From: Oscillospiraceae bacterium
GTDB taxonomy: Bacteria > Bacillota > Clostridia > Oscillospirales > Acutalibacteraceae
Assembly: GCA_022508805.1 (NCBI GenBank)
Contig: JAFLUM010000005.1
Location: forward strand, 62,001 to 126,000
DNA: 64,000 bases
Direction of reading: 5' to 3'
The position numbers were made by a program, and so were the translations under genes. Below the pieces are notes generated by a model. That model made no database searches and was not told the DNA's origin. It worked only from the letters and a program-made list of their open reading frames with translations. This document shows, one piece after another, positions 44,210 to 54,851 of this stretch. Every line of letters begins with the position of its first letter. The stretch's first letter is position 1.

Positions 44210-45478
44210 ATGAGTAAATTTCCCGAATATACACACGAAAAAAGCCACGAGTATTTTGACAGAGCCGTAAAAGTCATCCCATCGGGCATCTACGGACATT
44301 TAGGTCCTGCCGAAGGACTTTGGGTCCCCGTTTCAAAGTGGCCGTTCTTTTCAGAAAAGGCTCAGGGTACATATTTTTGGGACGTTGACGGCAACAAATA
44401 TATTGACTTCATGTGCGCTTACGGCCCCAACGTTCTCGGCTACAACGACCCTGACGTTGAAGCCGCCGCTTTAAAGCAAATGAAGCTGGGCAACTGCACC
44501 ACCTCGCCCTCAAAGGTGATGGTAGAGTGCGCCGAGAACCTTGTGGACACGGTAGCCTCCGCTGACTGGGCGTTCTTCTGCAAAAACGGCTCGGACACCA
44601 CCACTCTCTCGGTTATGGCGGCAAGAGCACATACTCATAAAAAGAAGATCATCTTCTTAAAGGGCTTTTATCACGGAGATTTCCCGTGGGCACAGAAAAT
44701 TGACTATCCCGGCATTCTTCCCGAAGACGTGGCAAACAACATTGTTGTTCCGTGGTTTGACCTTGATGCTTTACAGAAGGCATATGACGACTGCGGCGGC
44801 GACGTGGCAGGTCTTATCGCTCAGCCCTATGACCACGGCAACTTTAAGGATAACGAGGTCGCCTCAAAGGAATATTGGCAGGCAGTCCGTAAATGGTGCG
44901 ACGAAAAGGGTGTCGTTCTTATTTTCGATGATGTGCGTACAGGCTTCCGTCTTGATATTCAAGGCACTGACCACTATTACGGCATAAAGGCAGACCTTAT
45001 CTGCTTCTGCAAGGCGCTTGCCAACGGACACAATATGTCGGCTCTCTGCGGCGGCGAGCATATGAAAACCACCGTTTCCGGTATCACCTACACCGGCTCT
45101 TACTGGATGAGCGCTGTTCCCTTTGCCGCGTGCATTGCCTGCATCAACAAAATGAAGGCTCTTGACGTTCCTACACTGTTCCGTAGACTGGGCACTCAGG
45201 TGACGGAGGGCTTTAAGGCTGCCGCAAAGGAGCACGGCTTTGATTTGGTCGTATCGGGCGAGCCTGCGCTGTTCTACCTGCGAATTGCAAACGATGACAG
45301 CCTTATGCTTCATCAGGAGTGGGTAGCTGAGTGTGTCAGCCGCGGACTGTTCTTAGCATCGCACCACAACCACTTCATAAACGCGGCTCTTACCGAAGAG
45401 GACATCAAAAAGTCCATAGAAATCGCTGAAGATGCGTTCTCGGTAGTAGCAAAACGCCATCCGGAGATCAAAGGATAA
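44210..45478 (+). CDS. Class III aminotransferase (glutamate-1-semialdehyde aminomutase-like)
   Basis: A 422-residue PLP enzyme. Visible are the KNGSDTTTLSVMAARAHT cofactor-phosphate segment near 125-142, the PLP-contacting aspartates in LIFDDVRTGFR (240-241) and the Schiff-base lysine in CFCKALANGHN (Lys268). The family includes glutamate-1-semialdehyde aminomutase and many sugar or keto-acid transaminases. This protein is unlikely to be HemL, because the residues around the lysine differ from HemL's GGGLP pattern and no heme genes are nearby. AAGGAGG precedes the ATG. Context with split transketolase suggests amination of a ketose- or aldose-derived intermediate (inference). Confidence 0.85.
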   Translation: MSKFPEYTHEKSHEYFDRAVKVIPSGIYGHLGPAEGLWVPVSKWPFFSEKAQGTYFWDVDGNKYIDFMCAYGPNVLGYNDPDVEAAALKQMKLGNCTTSPSKVMVECAENLVDTVASADWAFFCKNGSDTTTLSVMAARAHTHKKKIIFLKGFYHGDFPWAQKIDYPGILPEDVANNIVVPWFDLDALQKAYDDCGGDVAGLIAQPYDHGNFKDNEVASKEYWQAVRKWCDEKGVVLIFDDVRTGFRLDIQGTDHYYGIKADLICFCKALANGHNMSALCGGEHMKTTVSGITYTGSYWMSAVPFAACIACINKMKALDVPTLFRRLGTQVTEGFKAAAKEHGFDLVVSGEPALFYLRIANDDSLMLHQEWVAECVSRGLFLASHHNHFINAALTEEDIKKSIEIAEDAFSVVAKRHPEIKG

Positions 45479-45496
45479 ATGTAAAACAAGCCCTTG

Positions 45497-45660
45497 CCTC
45501 CCTCAAAGATGAAGCGGAAATCTGTTATCTTGTAGGGACGGGTGCCCACACCCGCCCGTGAGTTACTGAAAAAATTTAATCGTCCCCTACAACTCCCTCA
45601 AAGAGGGAGCGAAAAAATTACCTCTCAGTCGCTTCGCGACAGCTCCCCTGACAAGGGTCG
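45497..45660. repeat. CTCCCTC/GAGGGAG composite repeat, copy 4
   Basis: Contains CTCCCTCAAAGATG, TTGTAGGGACGGGTG with CACCCGCCCGTGAGTTACTG, then CGTCCCCTACAACTCCCTC and GAGGGAGC, and a TCGCTTCGCGA hairpin. TTGTAGGGAC and GTCCCCTACAA form an outer inverted repeat of 63 bp. It sits between the aminotransferase and transketolase genes. Confidence 0.8.
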
Positions 45661-45714
45661 CCGATGATCGATATACTAAAAAAATAATATACTTTATGAA
45701 AAGGGAGAAAATTT

Positions 45715-46596
45715 ATGCACGATTTGACAAAATCAGAGTGGCTCGCGCTGGAAAAAAAGGCGTATGAGCTGCGTAAGCTCACCCTGCAGACCACTGTTTG
45801 GGCGGGCAGCGGACACCTTGGCGGCGGTATGAGCATCCTTGATCTTCTCACGGTGCTCTATCACAAGTATCTGAACATCCGCGTTGAAGAGCCTCAGTGG
45901 GAGGACCGTGACCGCTTTATTTTAAGTAAAGGTCATGCAGCCATAGCGTATGCTCCCGTTCTCTGCGACAAAGGCTTTAACCCTGTGGAAATGCTCAAGA
46001 CCTTTAACCTTTCAGGCTCAAAAATGGGTATGCACCTTGACTCAAACAAGGTCGTGGGCGTTGACGCGTCAACGGGCTCTCTCGGTCACGGTGTTTCCAT
46101 TGCGGCGGGAACGGCTCTTGCCGCAAAACTTATGGGCAAGGATTATCTTACATATGTGGCCACGGGCGACGGCGAATTGGGAGAGGGCTCAAACTGGGAA
46201 GGCTTTATGACCCTCAACCACTATCAGCTTTCAAACTGCATCGTTTTCATTGACAGAAACCACTGTATGATAGACGGTCCTACAGAGGACGTTATGAAGC
46301 TTGAACCCCTTGCAGATAAAATGACGGCGTTCGGCTTTAACACCGTCACCGTTGACGGTAACAACATCGGCGAGCTTTGCGGCGCCATTGACGCGGCCGT
46401 TGAACGCTCAAAAGAGCCGTGCGCACCCACCTGTATTATTATGGACACCAAAAAGGGCGCCGGAGTCAAAACCATTGAGGGTGATTACCTGTGGCACTAC
46501 GGCGCTATTGACGATGCTCTCTTTGAAAAATTCAATAAAGAGCTTAGTGAAGATTACAAGGCTCGCTGTGAGCGCGCTGAAAAGGAGGGCAAATAA
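45715..46596 (+). CDS. tktN: Transketolase, N-terminal subunit
   Basis: A 293-residue thiamine-diphosphate-binding half-transketolase. It has the GSGHLGGGMSILDLLTVLYH segment near 30 and the ThDP/Mg motif GDGELGEGSNWEG near 149-161. It ends before the pyrimidine-binding domain, which the next gene supplies. A GGGAG ribosome site precedes the ATG. Split transketolases are common in Firmicutes, transferring two-carbon ketol units in the pentose phosphate pathway or in specialised sugar pathways. Here the two subunit genes are flanked by an aminotransferase and an SCP2-like gene, so a dedicated role is possible. Confidence 0.92.
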   Translation: MHDLTKSEWLALEKKAYELRKLTLQTTVWAGSGHLGGGMSILDLLTVLYHKYLNIRVEEPQWEDRDRFILSKGHAAIAYAPVLCDKGFNPVEMLKTFNLSGSKMGMHLDSNKVVGVDASTGSLGHGVSIAAGTALAAKLMGKDYLTYVATGDGELGEGSNWEGFMTLNHYQLSNCIVFIDRNHCMIDGPTEDVMKLEPLADKMTAFGFNTVTVDGNNIGELCGAIDAAVERSKEPCAPTCIIMDTKKGAGVKTIEGDYLWHYGAIDDALFEKFNKELSEDYKARCERAEKEGK

Positions 46597-46598
46597 TT

Positions 46599-47609
46599 AT
46601 GGCAGGCGGATTTGTTTACAATGCCGTTGACCAGACTGAACTTTCAACGGCCGAAATTTACGGCAAGGCACTTGCCGACATAATTATGCGCGACCAAAAG
46701 GTTGTCGCCATCACCGCTGACTTAGCAAAATCGACTAAATTAGGCGACGTTTTAAAGGTTTGCCCCGAAAGAGTTATAAACGTAGGTATTGCCGAACAGG
46801 ATATGTTCGGAGTTGCTGCAGGTATGGCAAGAGCTGGTATGATACCCTTCCTTTCAGGCTTTTCGGCATTCACCTCAATGCGAGCCTGTGACCAGCTTCA
46901 CACCGATATATGCTATCAGAACGTTAACGCAAAAATCATTGCAACGCACGCGGGAACATCCTTCGGTCAGGCAGGCTCAACTCACCACGCCATAACCGAC
47001 CTTGCAATTACGAGAGCGATGCCCAATCTCACGGTTATCGTTCCCGCTGACGGCTTTGAAACGGCAAACGCAGTAAACGCCGCTTACGACAATTTCGGTC
47101 CTTATTATATCCGAATCAACCGCGGTTTTGACCGTGTTCTTTATGAAAATATGGATTACGGCTTTGAGGTGGGCAAGGCGGTGGAGGTACATCCCGGTAC
47201 GGATATCACCGTTATCGCCTGCGGCTCCTGCGTATTCCAAGCCCGTGAGGCTGCAAAATTCCTCCGGAATGTAGACGGAATTAAGGTTCGTGTTCTCAAT
47301 ATGCACACCATCAAGCCCATCGACAGAGATGCTGTATTCAAGGCGGCAGAGGAAACAGGTCACATTATCACCGTTGAGGATCATTCCGTCATTGGTGGCT
47401 TAGGCTCAGCCGTTGCCGAGGCAGTAGCAGAGGCAGGCAAGCTTTGTACCTTGAAGAGACTCGGACATCAGGATAAATTCGCTCCCATCGGACTGCACGA
47501 GGACATTATGTCCGAGGTCGGCATTGACGCCAACGGCATAATCGCCGCTGTCCGCGAGGCTTTGGGCATAGATTTTGAAGAAGACGACAACTGGGATGAT
47601 GAGGTGTAA
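46599..47609 (+). CDS. tktC: Transketolase, C-terminal subunit
   Basis: A 336-residue partner of the preceding subunit, starting two bases after its stop with GGAGGG upstream. It contains the pyrimidine-binding domain (ITADLAKSTKLGDV, ERVINVGIAEQDMFGVAAGMA with the conserved glutamate) and the C-terminal transketolase domain (DITVIACGSCVFQAREAA, TVEDHSVIGGLGSAVAE). The active site is formed at the interface of the two subunits. Three bases separate it from the second SCP2-like gene, a strong sign that the latter belongs to the same unit. Confidence 0.93.
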   Translation: MAGGFVYNAVDQTELSTAEIYGKALADIIMRDQKVVAITADLAKSTKLGDVLKVCPERVINVGIAEQDMFGVAAGMARAGMIPFLSGFSAFTSMRACDQLHTDICYQNVNAKIIATHAGTSFGQAGSTHHAITDLAITRAMPNLTVIVPADGFETANAVNAAYDNFGPYYIRINRGFDRVLYENMDYGFEVGKAVEVHPGTDITVIACGSCVFQAREAAKFLRNVDGIKVRVLNMHTIKPIDRDAVFKAAEETGHIITVEDHSVIGGLGSAVAEAVAEAGKLCTLKRLGHQDKFAPIGLHEDIMSEVGIDANGIIAAVREALGIDFEEDDNWDDEV

Positions 47610-47612
47610 AAT

Positions 47613-48419
47613 ATGCATACACAGGAAGAGCTTTATTCAAACAAAATATTCTTTAACGCAGCGCTGCCTCTTATAAAGGTCATCGCAAACGACGTAGAGT
47701 CGCTTAAAAAGCAGTTTCAGGGCGTTCACGCCGTCATTCAGGTAAGCGCTCTTGACCCCGATGCTGACGGCGGAAAAATCGGAATGCATTACACAGTCAA
47801 CGGCGGAAAATGGGAGGTACATCTTGATAAGGTTGACCCCAATCCACAGGTTGAGCTCGAATTTAAGAGTGTTGAGGCAATGAACGCATTTTTCAAGGGC
47901 AAAATAGGTCCTGCGACACTCCCGAAAATGAAGGGTGCTGTTAAGCATTTCGGCACATTCAAGGCATTTTTGATGACACTTCTTAAAATGTCGTCACTCT
48001 TAAGCGCCACCGAGCCGCCCAAAGATGAAGAGACAAAGCAGCTTATGGTAAAATGCTTTTTCTACCTGCTTTCAAGCGGTATAAGCCAGCTTAACAAAAT
48101 GGGGCACCCCGAGATACACGAATGGACGGGCAAAAGTCCCGACCGTGTTTACGCGTTCGCAGTCAACGATCACCCTGAGGTATCCGCATATCTTCGCATA
48201 AAGGCCGGCAACTCAAAGGCAGGCAGAGGCGAATACAAGCGTGCAATGCCGTTCTTTACCTTAAGATTCAAAACCTTTGATAACGCACTGGGTATACTTT
48301 TGGGAACGGACGATATGCTTGAGGCGGTCAAAAAGGGTAACCTTATCATGGACGGAGCGCCCGAATTCGGCGGACAGATCGGCAATTTTATGCTCCTGGT
48401 CGGCGCTTTGGCAAAATAA
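47613..48419 (+). CDS. SCP2-like protein (B)
   Basis: A 268-residue protein similar in layout to SCP2-like protein A. A first SCP2-type domain (~30-145) contains HYTVNGGKWEVHLDKV, VELEFKSVEAMNAFFKGKIGP and a following helical segment. A second, more divergent half (~165-268) contains VYAFAVNDHPEVSAYLRIKAG and ALGILLGTDDMLEAVKKGNLIMDG. It begins three bases after the transketolase C subunit and ends before a terminator, closing the cluster. Lipid or hydrophobic-metabolite binding is expected from the family; the ligand is unknown. Confidence 0.75.
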   Translation: MHTQEELYSNKIFFNAALPLIKVIANDVESLKKQFQGVHAVIQVSALDPDADGGKIGMHYTVNGGKWEVHLDKVDPNPQVELEFKSVEAMNAFFKGKIGPATLPKMKGAVKHFGTFKAFLMTLLKMSSLLSATEPPKDEETKQLMVKCFFYLLSSGISQLNKMGHPEIHEWTGKSPDRVYAFAVNDHPEVSAYLRIKAGNSKAGRGEYKRAMPFFTLRFKTFDNALGILLGTDDMLEAVKKGNLIMDGAPEFGGQIGNFMLLVGALAK

Positions 48420-48438
48420 TTCATCTTATATAACACAC

Positions 48439-48474
48439 AAACGCTGGTGCAAAAATTTGTACCAGCGTTTTGTT
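48439..48474 (+). terminator. Terminator of the SCP2/transketolase cluster
   Basis: AAACGCTGGT (48439-48448) pairs perfectly with ACCAGCGTTT (48461-48470), followed by TGTTTTG. Confidence 0.8.
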
Positions 48475-48508
48475 TTGTAAAAGCGGATATTAAAATCAGC
48501 TAAAAAAA

Positions 48509-48529
48509 GCTCCCTCAAAGAGGGAGCGA
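48509..48529. repeat. GCTCCCTC/GAGGGAGC short repeat
   Basis: A perfect palindromic bracket, GCTCCCTC-AAAGA-GAGGGAGC. This is the minimal form of the repeat family found at 19.8, 23.3, 25.7 and 45.5 kb. Confidence 0.65.
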
Positions 48530-48564
48530 AAGGTAAAATCTCTACTTTAGTTACTTTTGTGCAG

Positions 48565-49290
48565 TTATTCCGGTAAATCTTCATCATTCAAAACTGCCCT
48601 TGGGCAGGTGCTCATACACTCAACAATCATTTCGTCCGTAATTTCTGCGGGCATTGCCGCAATTTTTTCGCGCAGTCTGTTGTGGCGGTAAAGAGGGTCG
48701 TGCGCATCCGTGCCGATGAATCTGGCGATTTTTCTCTCGACCATATCTATCGCCATCATCTGCGCTATGTCACCGTTAGTTCCCAACAGGCTGTCAATAT
48801 TTACCTGAAAAATCACTCCGCGGTCAAGTAACTCGTCTATTATAGGCATATGACGGTAAAACTCCAAATATCTCTCGGGGTGAGCCAATATGGGTATGTA
48901 GTCGCGCGCGATAAGCTCGTCAAGCCACATGGGGGCACGGGACACGTCAAAGGGACCTAAAGGCAGCTCGCAGAGCATATACCGTGAACCGTTTATGGTG
49001 AGAGCATCAAGGTTGTCGGCGGCAAATATTCTGTCGTTTAAATAAAGCTCAACACCCGCCGCGACAGGGAGCGTTATGCCCTCCATAGCCAATCGGTCTC
49101 GAATTTCAACTATCTTATCGTCACGCTCGCGTACAAAGCTGTCAATATTTTTATATCTGCTGAAATGAGGGGTGGCAACCACAGCCTTAAATCCGTTTTC
49201 GAAGGCATCACGGCAAAGAGTCAAGGACTCGTTAATATCCTTGGCTCCGTCGTCAATATCAAACAGTATGTGACTGTGAATATCTACCAA
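48565..49290 (-). CDS. PHP-domain phosphoesterase (CpsB/YwqE-type)
   Basis: A 241-residue PHP-fold metal-dependent phosphoesterase resembling CpsB/YwqE tyrosine phosphatases that act on exopolysaccharide-regulating kinases. Metal ligands are visible in VDIHSHILFDIDDGAK, ATPHFSR, the acidic AGVELYLND, LAHPERY and the C-terminal GTDAHD. The start is TTG 49290; an upstream in-frame stop excludes any ATG, and the HSH motif is then at its normal N-terminal place. The ribosome site is weak. No CpsD kinase or capsule gene is nearby, so its substrate is uncertain. Confidence 0.88.
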   Translation of the reverse strand: MVDIHSHILFDIDDGAKDINESLTLCRDAFENGFKAVVATPHFSRYKNIDSFVRERDDKIVEIRDRLAMEGITLPVAAGVELYLNDRIFAADNLDALTINGSRYMLCELPLGPFDVSRAPMWLDELIARDYIPILAHPERYLEFYRHMPIIDELLDRGVIFQVNIDSLLGTNGDIAQMMAIDMVERKIARFIGTDAHDPLYRHNRLREKIAAMPAEITDEMIVECMSTCPRAVLNDEDLPE

Positions 49291-49312
49291 TTAAATCATC
49301 GTCTTTCAAAAA

Positions 49313-50503
49313 CTATTGTCCGTCGGTTATTTCTGATTCTTTTCCCGTTTCTGCATTCTCTTTTTTCTTTTCGCTTTCAAAATGGAACACCTTTATTATT
49401 CCCTCGTCGTTTAAAAGCTTTATCATAACCAGCGTTATGGGGAGCAAGAAAAGTCCGATAAATCCGAATAACCGTGTGCCGAGATACATTGCGATAATCG
49501 TTGCAAAGGGCGGTATGCCCAGCTGTGACGCGACAAGCTTAGGCTCGATTATCTGACGGATTACCGTAATGCAGGCATACACCACAAATATGCCTATCGC
49601 CAGTCCGAAATTGCCGTTAAGCAGGCAGAACAGCGCCCAAGGAACAAGCACCGTTCCCGTTCCCAAAATGGGAACAATGTCGATAAGTGCGGTTATTAAG
49701 GAGATTATCAGAATATATCCGCCTTGGTATACGCCTATAAGCTTTAAAAGGAACAATCCCAGTGACAGCTCACAGAAGGTTATTATGATAATGAGTCCGT
49801 ATGCCTTACCCATCTTGCCGAGAGCGGGTACGAGAAGTCTTTTTGCCCTTATTAGCTTTTCGCGGGGCTCCGACGGGAAAAGGGACAGGATAATTCTTTT
49901 TACATTTACAAAATCCGCCGTCATAAAGCAACAGGCGACAGCCGCCATCACTATGGAAATAAGTGTTGTGGGGATCTGTTTCGCCGTGTTCCACACGCCG
50001 AGAAGCGGAGTCGAGAGCATTGAAAAATCAAGACCCAGCGAACCGCCCTCAGGCTTATTGGGAGCATTTAAAAGGATTGCCAGCTTTTCGCTGAAAAACG
50101 AGGTCACGGTCTTCTCCAGCTTGTCCGGCAAAAATGAGAGTCCATGTGCTATATAATTTTCTATTTTTGCGATAAACTGCGGAATATCCTCAAGCTGTAT
50201 CATAAGATATTGGAAAAAGCCCCTGAGCTCCACACCGAGTCTTATAAAAACAAGAACAAATGCCGCAAGAATCACGAAAGCGCCAACAAGCACCATGAAG
50301 ACCGATGCAGGTCCGCGTTTTATGGGAGTTTTTCGGCATATAAAGTTGACAGGTCTTTGAAACGCAGCCGCAAGGGCAAGTGCACAGAGGAACGGAAACA
50401 GCACTCCGAACGCATATTTAAAAAAGAGATAAAACAGCGCCAGCACCGTAGCTATATAGACCGTATGAATTATGAAATTTTTTCTCTTTTCCACACCGCT
50501 CAT
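49313..50503 (-). CDS. AI-2E/YtvI family membrane permease
   Basis: A 396-residue polytopic membrane protein of the AI-2E transporter superfamily, resembling the sporulation protein YtvI. There are about eight membrane helices. The conserved block RQIIEPKLVASQLGIPPFAT near 325-344 is the family hallmark, and the C-terminal tail is charged and cytoplasmic (EKKKENAETGKE). The start at 50503 is preferred because GGAG lies nine bases upstream; an ATG five codons earlier has none. The PHP gene follows after 22 bp. Transported substrate unknown; the sporulation link is only by resemblance. Confidence 0.85.
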   Translation of the reverse strand: MSGVEKRKNFIIHTVYIATVLALFYLFFKYAFGVLFPFLCALALAAAFQRPVNFICRKTPIKRGPASVFMVLVGAFVILAAFVLVFIRLGVELRGFFQYLMIQLEDIPQFIAKIENYIAHGLSFLPDKLEKTVTSFFSEKLAILLNAPNKPEGGSLGLDFSMLSTPLLGVWNTAKQIPTTLISIVMAAVACCFMTADFVNVKRIILSLFPSEPREKLIRAKRLLVPALGKMGKAYGLIIIITFCELSLGLFLLKLIGVYQGGYILIISLITALIDIVPILGTGTVLVPWALFCLLNGNFGLAIGIFVVYACITVIRQIIEPKLVASQLGIPPFATIIAMYLGTRLFGFIGLFLLPITLVMIKLLNDEGIIKVFHFESEKKKENAETGKESEITDGQ

Positions 50504-50531
50504 AATAATTTTCTCCATATTATAGACTTCA

Positions 50532-50592
50532 TCGGCTCCCCTTGTCAGGCGAGGCTGAGGATAGTTTTTCCGCTCCCTCGGTGAGGGAGGTT
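50532..50592. repeat. CTCCCTC/GAGGGAG repeat, copy 6
   Basis: CGGCTCCCCTTGTCAGGCGA is followed by CGCTCCCTCGGTGAGGGAGG. The rest of the spacer to 50813 is AT-rich with a weak TAGAAT -10-like hexamer at 50774 and no gene. Confidence 0.55.
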
Positions 50593-50813
50593 GAGGCTTT
50601 CCTCCGAATTTGCTTCACATTTTTTAACAAACTGTTATATATTATATCATAAACCTTTTTCCTGTAATATACAATCCGTTAAACGAAAAAATATGTAAAC
50701 ATTTCTAAAAAAAATTCAAAAAATCATCTTAATATATAGCATATTACCCCTTTATTATAGTTTTCGTTTATGGTAGAATATTGATAACTAAACTCTACGG
50801 GGAAGTGAGCGGA

Positions 50814-52052
50814 ATGTATACTGCGGTTATGGGCTACGGAACGGTCGGTTCGGGCGTTGTCGAAGTGCTCACGAAAAATCACGACAGTATCGTTAAAAGA
50901 AGCACTCAAAACGAGCTTGAGGTCAAGTACATTCTTGATTTAAGAGATTTCCCCGGCGACCCCAACGAGGATAAAATGATAAAGGATTTTAATATTATCC
51001 TCAATGACGACGACATTAAAATAGTGGTCGAGACTATGGGCGGGCTTCACCCTGCGTTCGAGTTTGTTTCATCCTGTCTTAAAGCGGGCAAAAGCGTTGT
51101 GACCTCTAACAAAGAGCTTGTGGCGGCAAAAGGGTATGAGCTGTTATCCCTCGCCGCGGAAAATAACGTGAACTTTCTTTTTGAGGCATCAGTGGGCGGC
51201 GGCATCCCCATAATCCGTCCTATTTCCCAGTGCCTTGCCGCCAACGAGATTGACGAAATAGCGGGAATATTAAACGGAACTACAAATTTCATCCTCACAA
51301 TGATGATAGAGAAAAATATGAGCTTTGAAGAGGCTTTGAAATTGGCTCAGGATAACGGCTATGCGGAAAAAGACCCCACCGCCGATATTGAAGGTCACGA
51401 TGCTTGCAGAAAGATTTGTATTCTTGCCTCCCTCTGCTTTGGCAGACACGTTTACCCCGACTCAGTATATACAGAGGGCATTACTAAAATAACCCTTGAA
51501 GATGTAGCTTTCGTAAACGCTTTCGGCGGAGTTATCAAGCTGCTCGGCAGGGCAAAGCGTATGGAAAACGGCAAAATTTTTGCCGCCGTTACCCCCGCAA
51601 TAGTTTTAAACGGCAGTCAGCTGGCATCGGCAAACGACGTTTTCAACGCCATACTCGTTCGCGGCGATGCAACGGGTGACGTGGTGTTCTACGGCAAGGG
51701 CGCAGGCAAGCTCCCCACGGCAAGTGCCGTTGTGGCTGACATTATCGACTGTGCCCGAAACATAGGCAGGAAAAAGCCTTTCGGCTGGGGTGAGGCGACG
51801 GAAAATTACGTCGTAGATTACAAAACCGCCGAAAATCCCCTTTATATCCGTGCAGAGGTCACCGACCGTGACAAGGCTAAAGCTGAAATAGGCGAAAAGA
51901 TAGGCAATGTGAAGTATCTGACCTTTGACGGATGCAGTGAAAATGAGATAGCCTTTGTGACCGAAAACGGCGTTGAGGCTGAGCTTTTAGAGAAAATCGG
52001 CTCTGTAGAGTCTATCTCAGTAAAATCACTAATAAGAATTACTGATTATTGA
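50814..52052 (+). CDS. hom: Homoserine dehydrogenase
   Basis: A 412-residue enzyme reducing aspartate semialdehyde to homoserine, the branch toward threonine and methionine. It begins with the NAD(P)-binding MGYGTVGSGVVEVL, then VVTSNKELVA, EASVGGGIPIIRP, GILNGTTNFILT and the DPTADIEGHDACRKI catalytic block with the conserved lysine region. The C-terminal ~75 residues look like an ACT regulatory domain (LYIRAEVTDRDKAKAEIGEK), suggesting threonine feedback. The start at 50814 fits the Rossmann motif; the earlier TTG is unsupported. lysC follows after 21 bp. Confidence 0.95.
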   Translation: MYTAVMGYGTVGSGVVEVLTKNHDSIVKRSTQNELEVKYILDLRDFPGDPNEDKMIKDFNIILNDDDIKIVVETMGGLHPAFEFVSSCLKAGKSVVTSNKELVAAKGYELLSLAAENNVNFLFEASVGGGIPIIRPISQCLAANEIDEIAGILNGTTNFILTMMIEKNMSFEEALKLAQDNGYAEKDPTADIEGHDACRKICILASLCFGRHVYPDSVYTEGITKITLEDVAFVNAFGGVIKLLGRAKRMENGKIFAAVTPAIVLNGSQLASANDVFNAILVRGDATGDVVFYGKGAGKLPTASAVVADIIDCARNIGRKKPFGWGEATENYVVDYKTAENPLYIRAEVTDRDKAKAEIGEKIGNVKYLTFDGCSENEIAFVTENGVEAELLEKIGSVESISVKSLIRITDY

Positions 52053-52073
52053 TACCCCTTTAGGAGGAAATAT

Positions 52074-53282
52074 ATGGCACTTATTGTTCAGAAATTCGGC
52101 GGCTCCAGCGTTGCTGACGCCGAAAGAGTAATGAACGTTGCCCGTATCGTTACCGATACATACCGTGACGGCAACGACGTTGTGGTCGTTGTCTCGGCTC
52201 AGGGCGACACAACGGACGATTTGATCAACAAGGCATTTGAAATAAACGAAAAGCCGTCAAAAAGAGAATTGGATATGCTGATGACCTCGGGCGAACAGAT
52301 ATCAATATCGCTCCTTGCCATGGCAATTCACAAATTAGGCTGTCCTGCGGTGTCGCTGCTCGGATGGCAGGCGGGCTTTAACACCAGCTCAGCTTACGGT
52401 CAGGCGCGTATCAAGTCCATAAAAGCTGACAGACTCCGTTCCGAAATAGACCGCCACAACATTGTTATCGTTGCAGGCTTTCAGGGGCTCAACAAATACG
52501 ATGACCTTACAACCTTAGGCAGAGGCGGCTCGGATACCAGCGCGGTTGCAATAGCCGCGGCGCTTCGTGCAGACCGCTGTCAGATATTCACCGACGTTGA
52601 GGGCGTATTCACCGCCGACCCGAGAAAGGTCGACAACGCCAAAAAGCTCAAAGAGATCACATATGACGAAATGCTTGAGCTTGCGACGCTCGGTGCTCAG
52701 GTTCTCAACAACCGTTCGGTTGAAATGGCAAAAAAATATAACGTAGAGATAGAGGTTCTCTCAAGTCTGAAAAGAGTTCCCGGAACGGTAGTCAAGGAGG
52801 TTGCCAAAATGGAAAAAATGCTTGTCAGAGGCGTTACGAAGGATACCGATGTAGCCCGTATTTCCGTCACAAAAATTCCCAACACCCCGGGAGTTGCGTT
52901 TAAAATGTTCTCCGTGCTTGCAAAGCATAAGATAAATGTTGATATTATTCTGCAATCAGTGGGCAGAGATCAGACAAAGGACATCACCTTCACCGTTTCA
53001 AAGGGAAACGCCGAGGAGGCGGTAAACTGCGTCAAATCCTCCTTTGACATTGATGACGGTGACATTATTTGCGACACAAACGTTGCAAAAATCTCCATAG
53101 TCGGCGCAGGTATGGAATCCCATCCCGGAACAGCCTCAAAAATGTTTGAGGCTCTTTACGAGCGCGACATAAACATTGAAATGATAGCTACAAGCGAAAT
53201 CAAAATTTCGGTACTTATTGATTTAGAGGCAGCAGACCGCGCTGTCAGCGCTATCCACAAGGCATTTTTCCCTGCGGAGTAA
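52074..53282 (+). CDS. lysC: Aspartate kinase
   Basis: A 402-residue kinase making aspartyl phosphate, the first step toward lysine, diaminopimelate, threonine and methionine. It has the N-terminal VQKFGGSSVAD at 4-14, LGRGGSDTSAVAIAAAL, FTDVEGVFTADPR, and two C-terminal ACT domains (VARISVTKIPNTPGVAFKMF and ISIVGAGMESHPGTASKMF) for feedback inhibition. TAGGAGG precedes the ATG. With hom upstream and dapF/dapL downstream, the region assembles the aspartate-family and cell-wall diaminopimelate route. A terminator follows. Confidence 0.97.
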   Translation: MALIVQKFGGSSVADAERVMNVARIVTDTYRDGNDVVVVVSAQGDTTDDLINKAFEINEKPSKRELDMLMTSGEQISISLLAMAIHKLGCPAVSLLGWQAGFNTSSAYGQARIKSIKADRLRSEIDRHNIVIVAGFQGLNKYDDLTTLGRGGSDTSAVAIAAALRADRCQIFTDVEGVFTADPRKVDNAKKLKEITYDEMLELATLGAQVLNNRSVEMAKKYNVEIEVLSSLKRVPGTVVKEVAKMEKMLVRGVTKDTDVARISVTKIPNTPGVAFKMFSVLAKHKINVDIILQSVGRDQTKDITFTVSKGNAEEAVNCVKSSFDIDDGDIICDTNVAKISIVGAGMESHPGTASKMFEALYERDINIEMIATSEIKISVLIDLEAADRAVSAIHKAFFPAE

Positions 53283-53291
53283 CCGTGGACA

Positions 53292-53325
53292 AAAGAGGAA
53301 CTTCAAAAGAGTTTCTCTTTTTTAT
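53292..53325 (+). terminator. Terminator after lysC
   Basis: AAAAGAGGAACT pairs with AGTTTCTCTTTT, including one G-U pair, around a short loop and is followed by T-rich sequence. Confidence 0.65.
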
Positions 53326-53360
53326 ATACAAGGCTGCAAAATAACTCGAAATAAAAGTAA

Positions 53361-54833
<1,473 letters not shown>

Positions 54834-54851
54834 AATATAAGGAGCATAAAA

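Noticed and set aside
44210-45478. HemL (tetrapyrrole synthesis) as the identity of the class III aminotransferase
   Set aside because: No other heme gene is nearby and the lysine region (CKALANGHN) differs from HemL; the broader family name is used.
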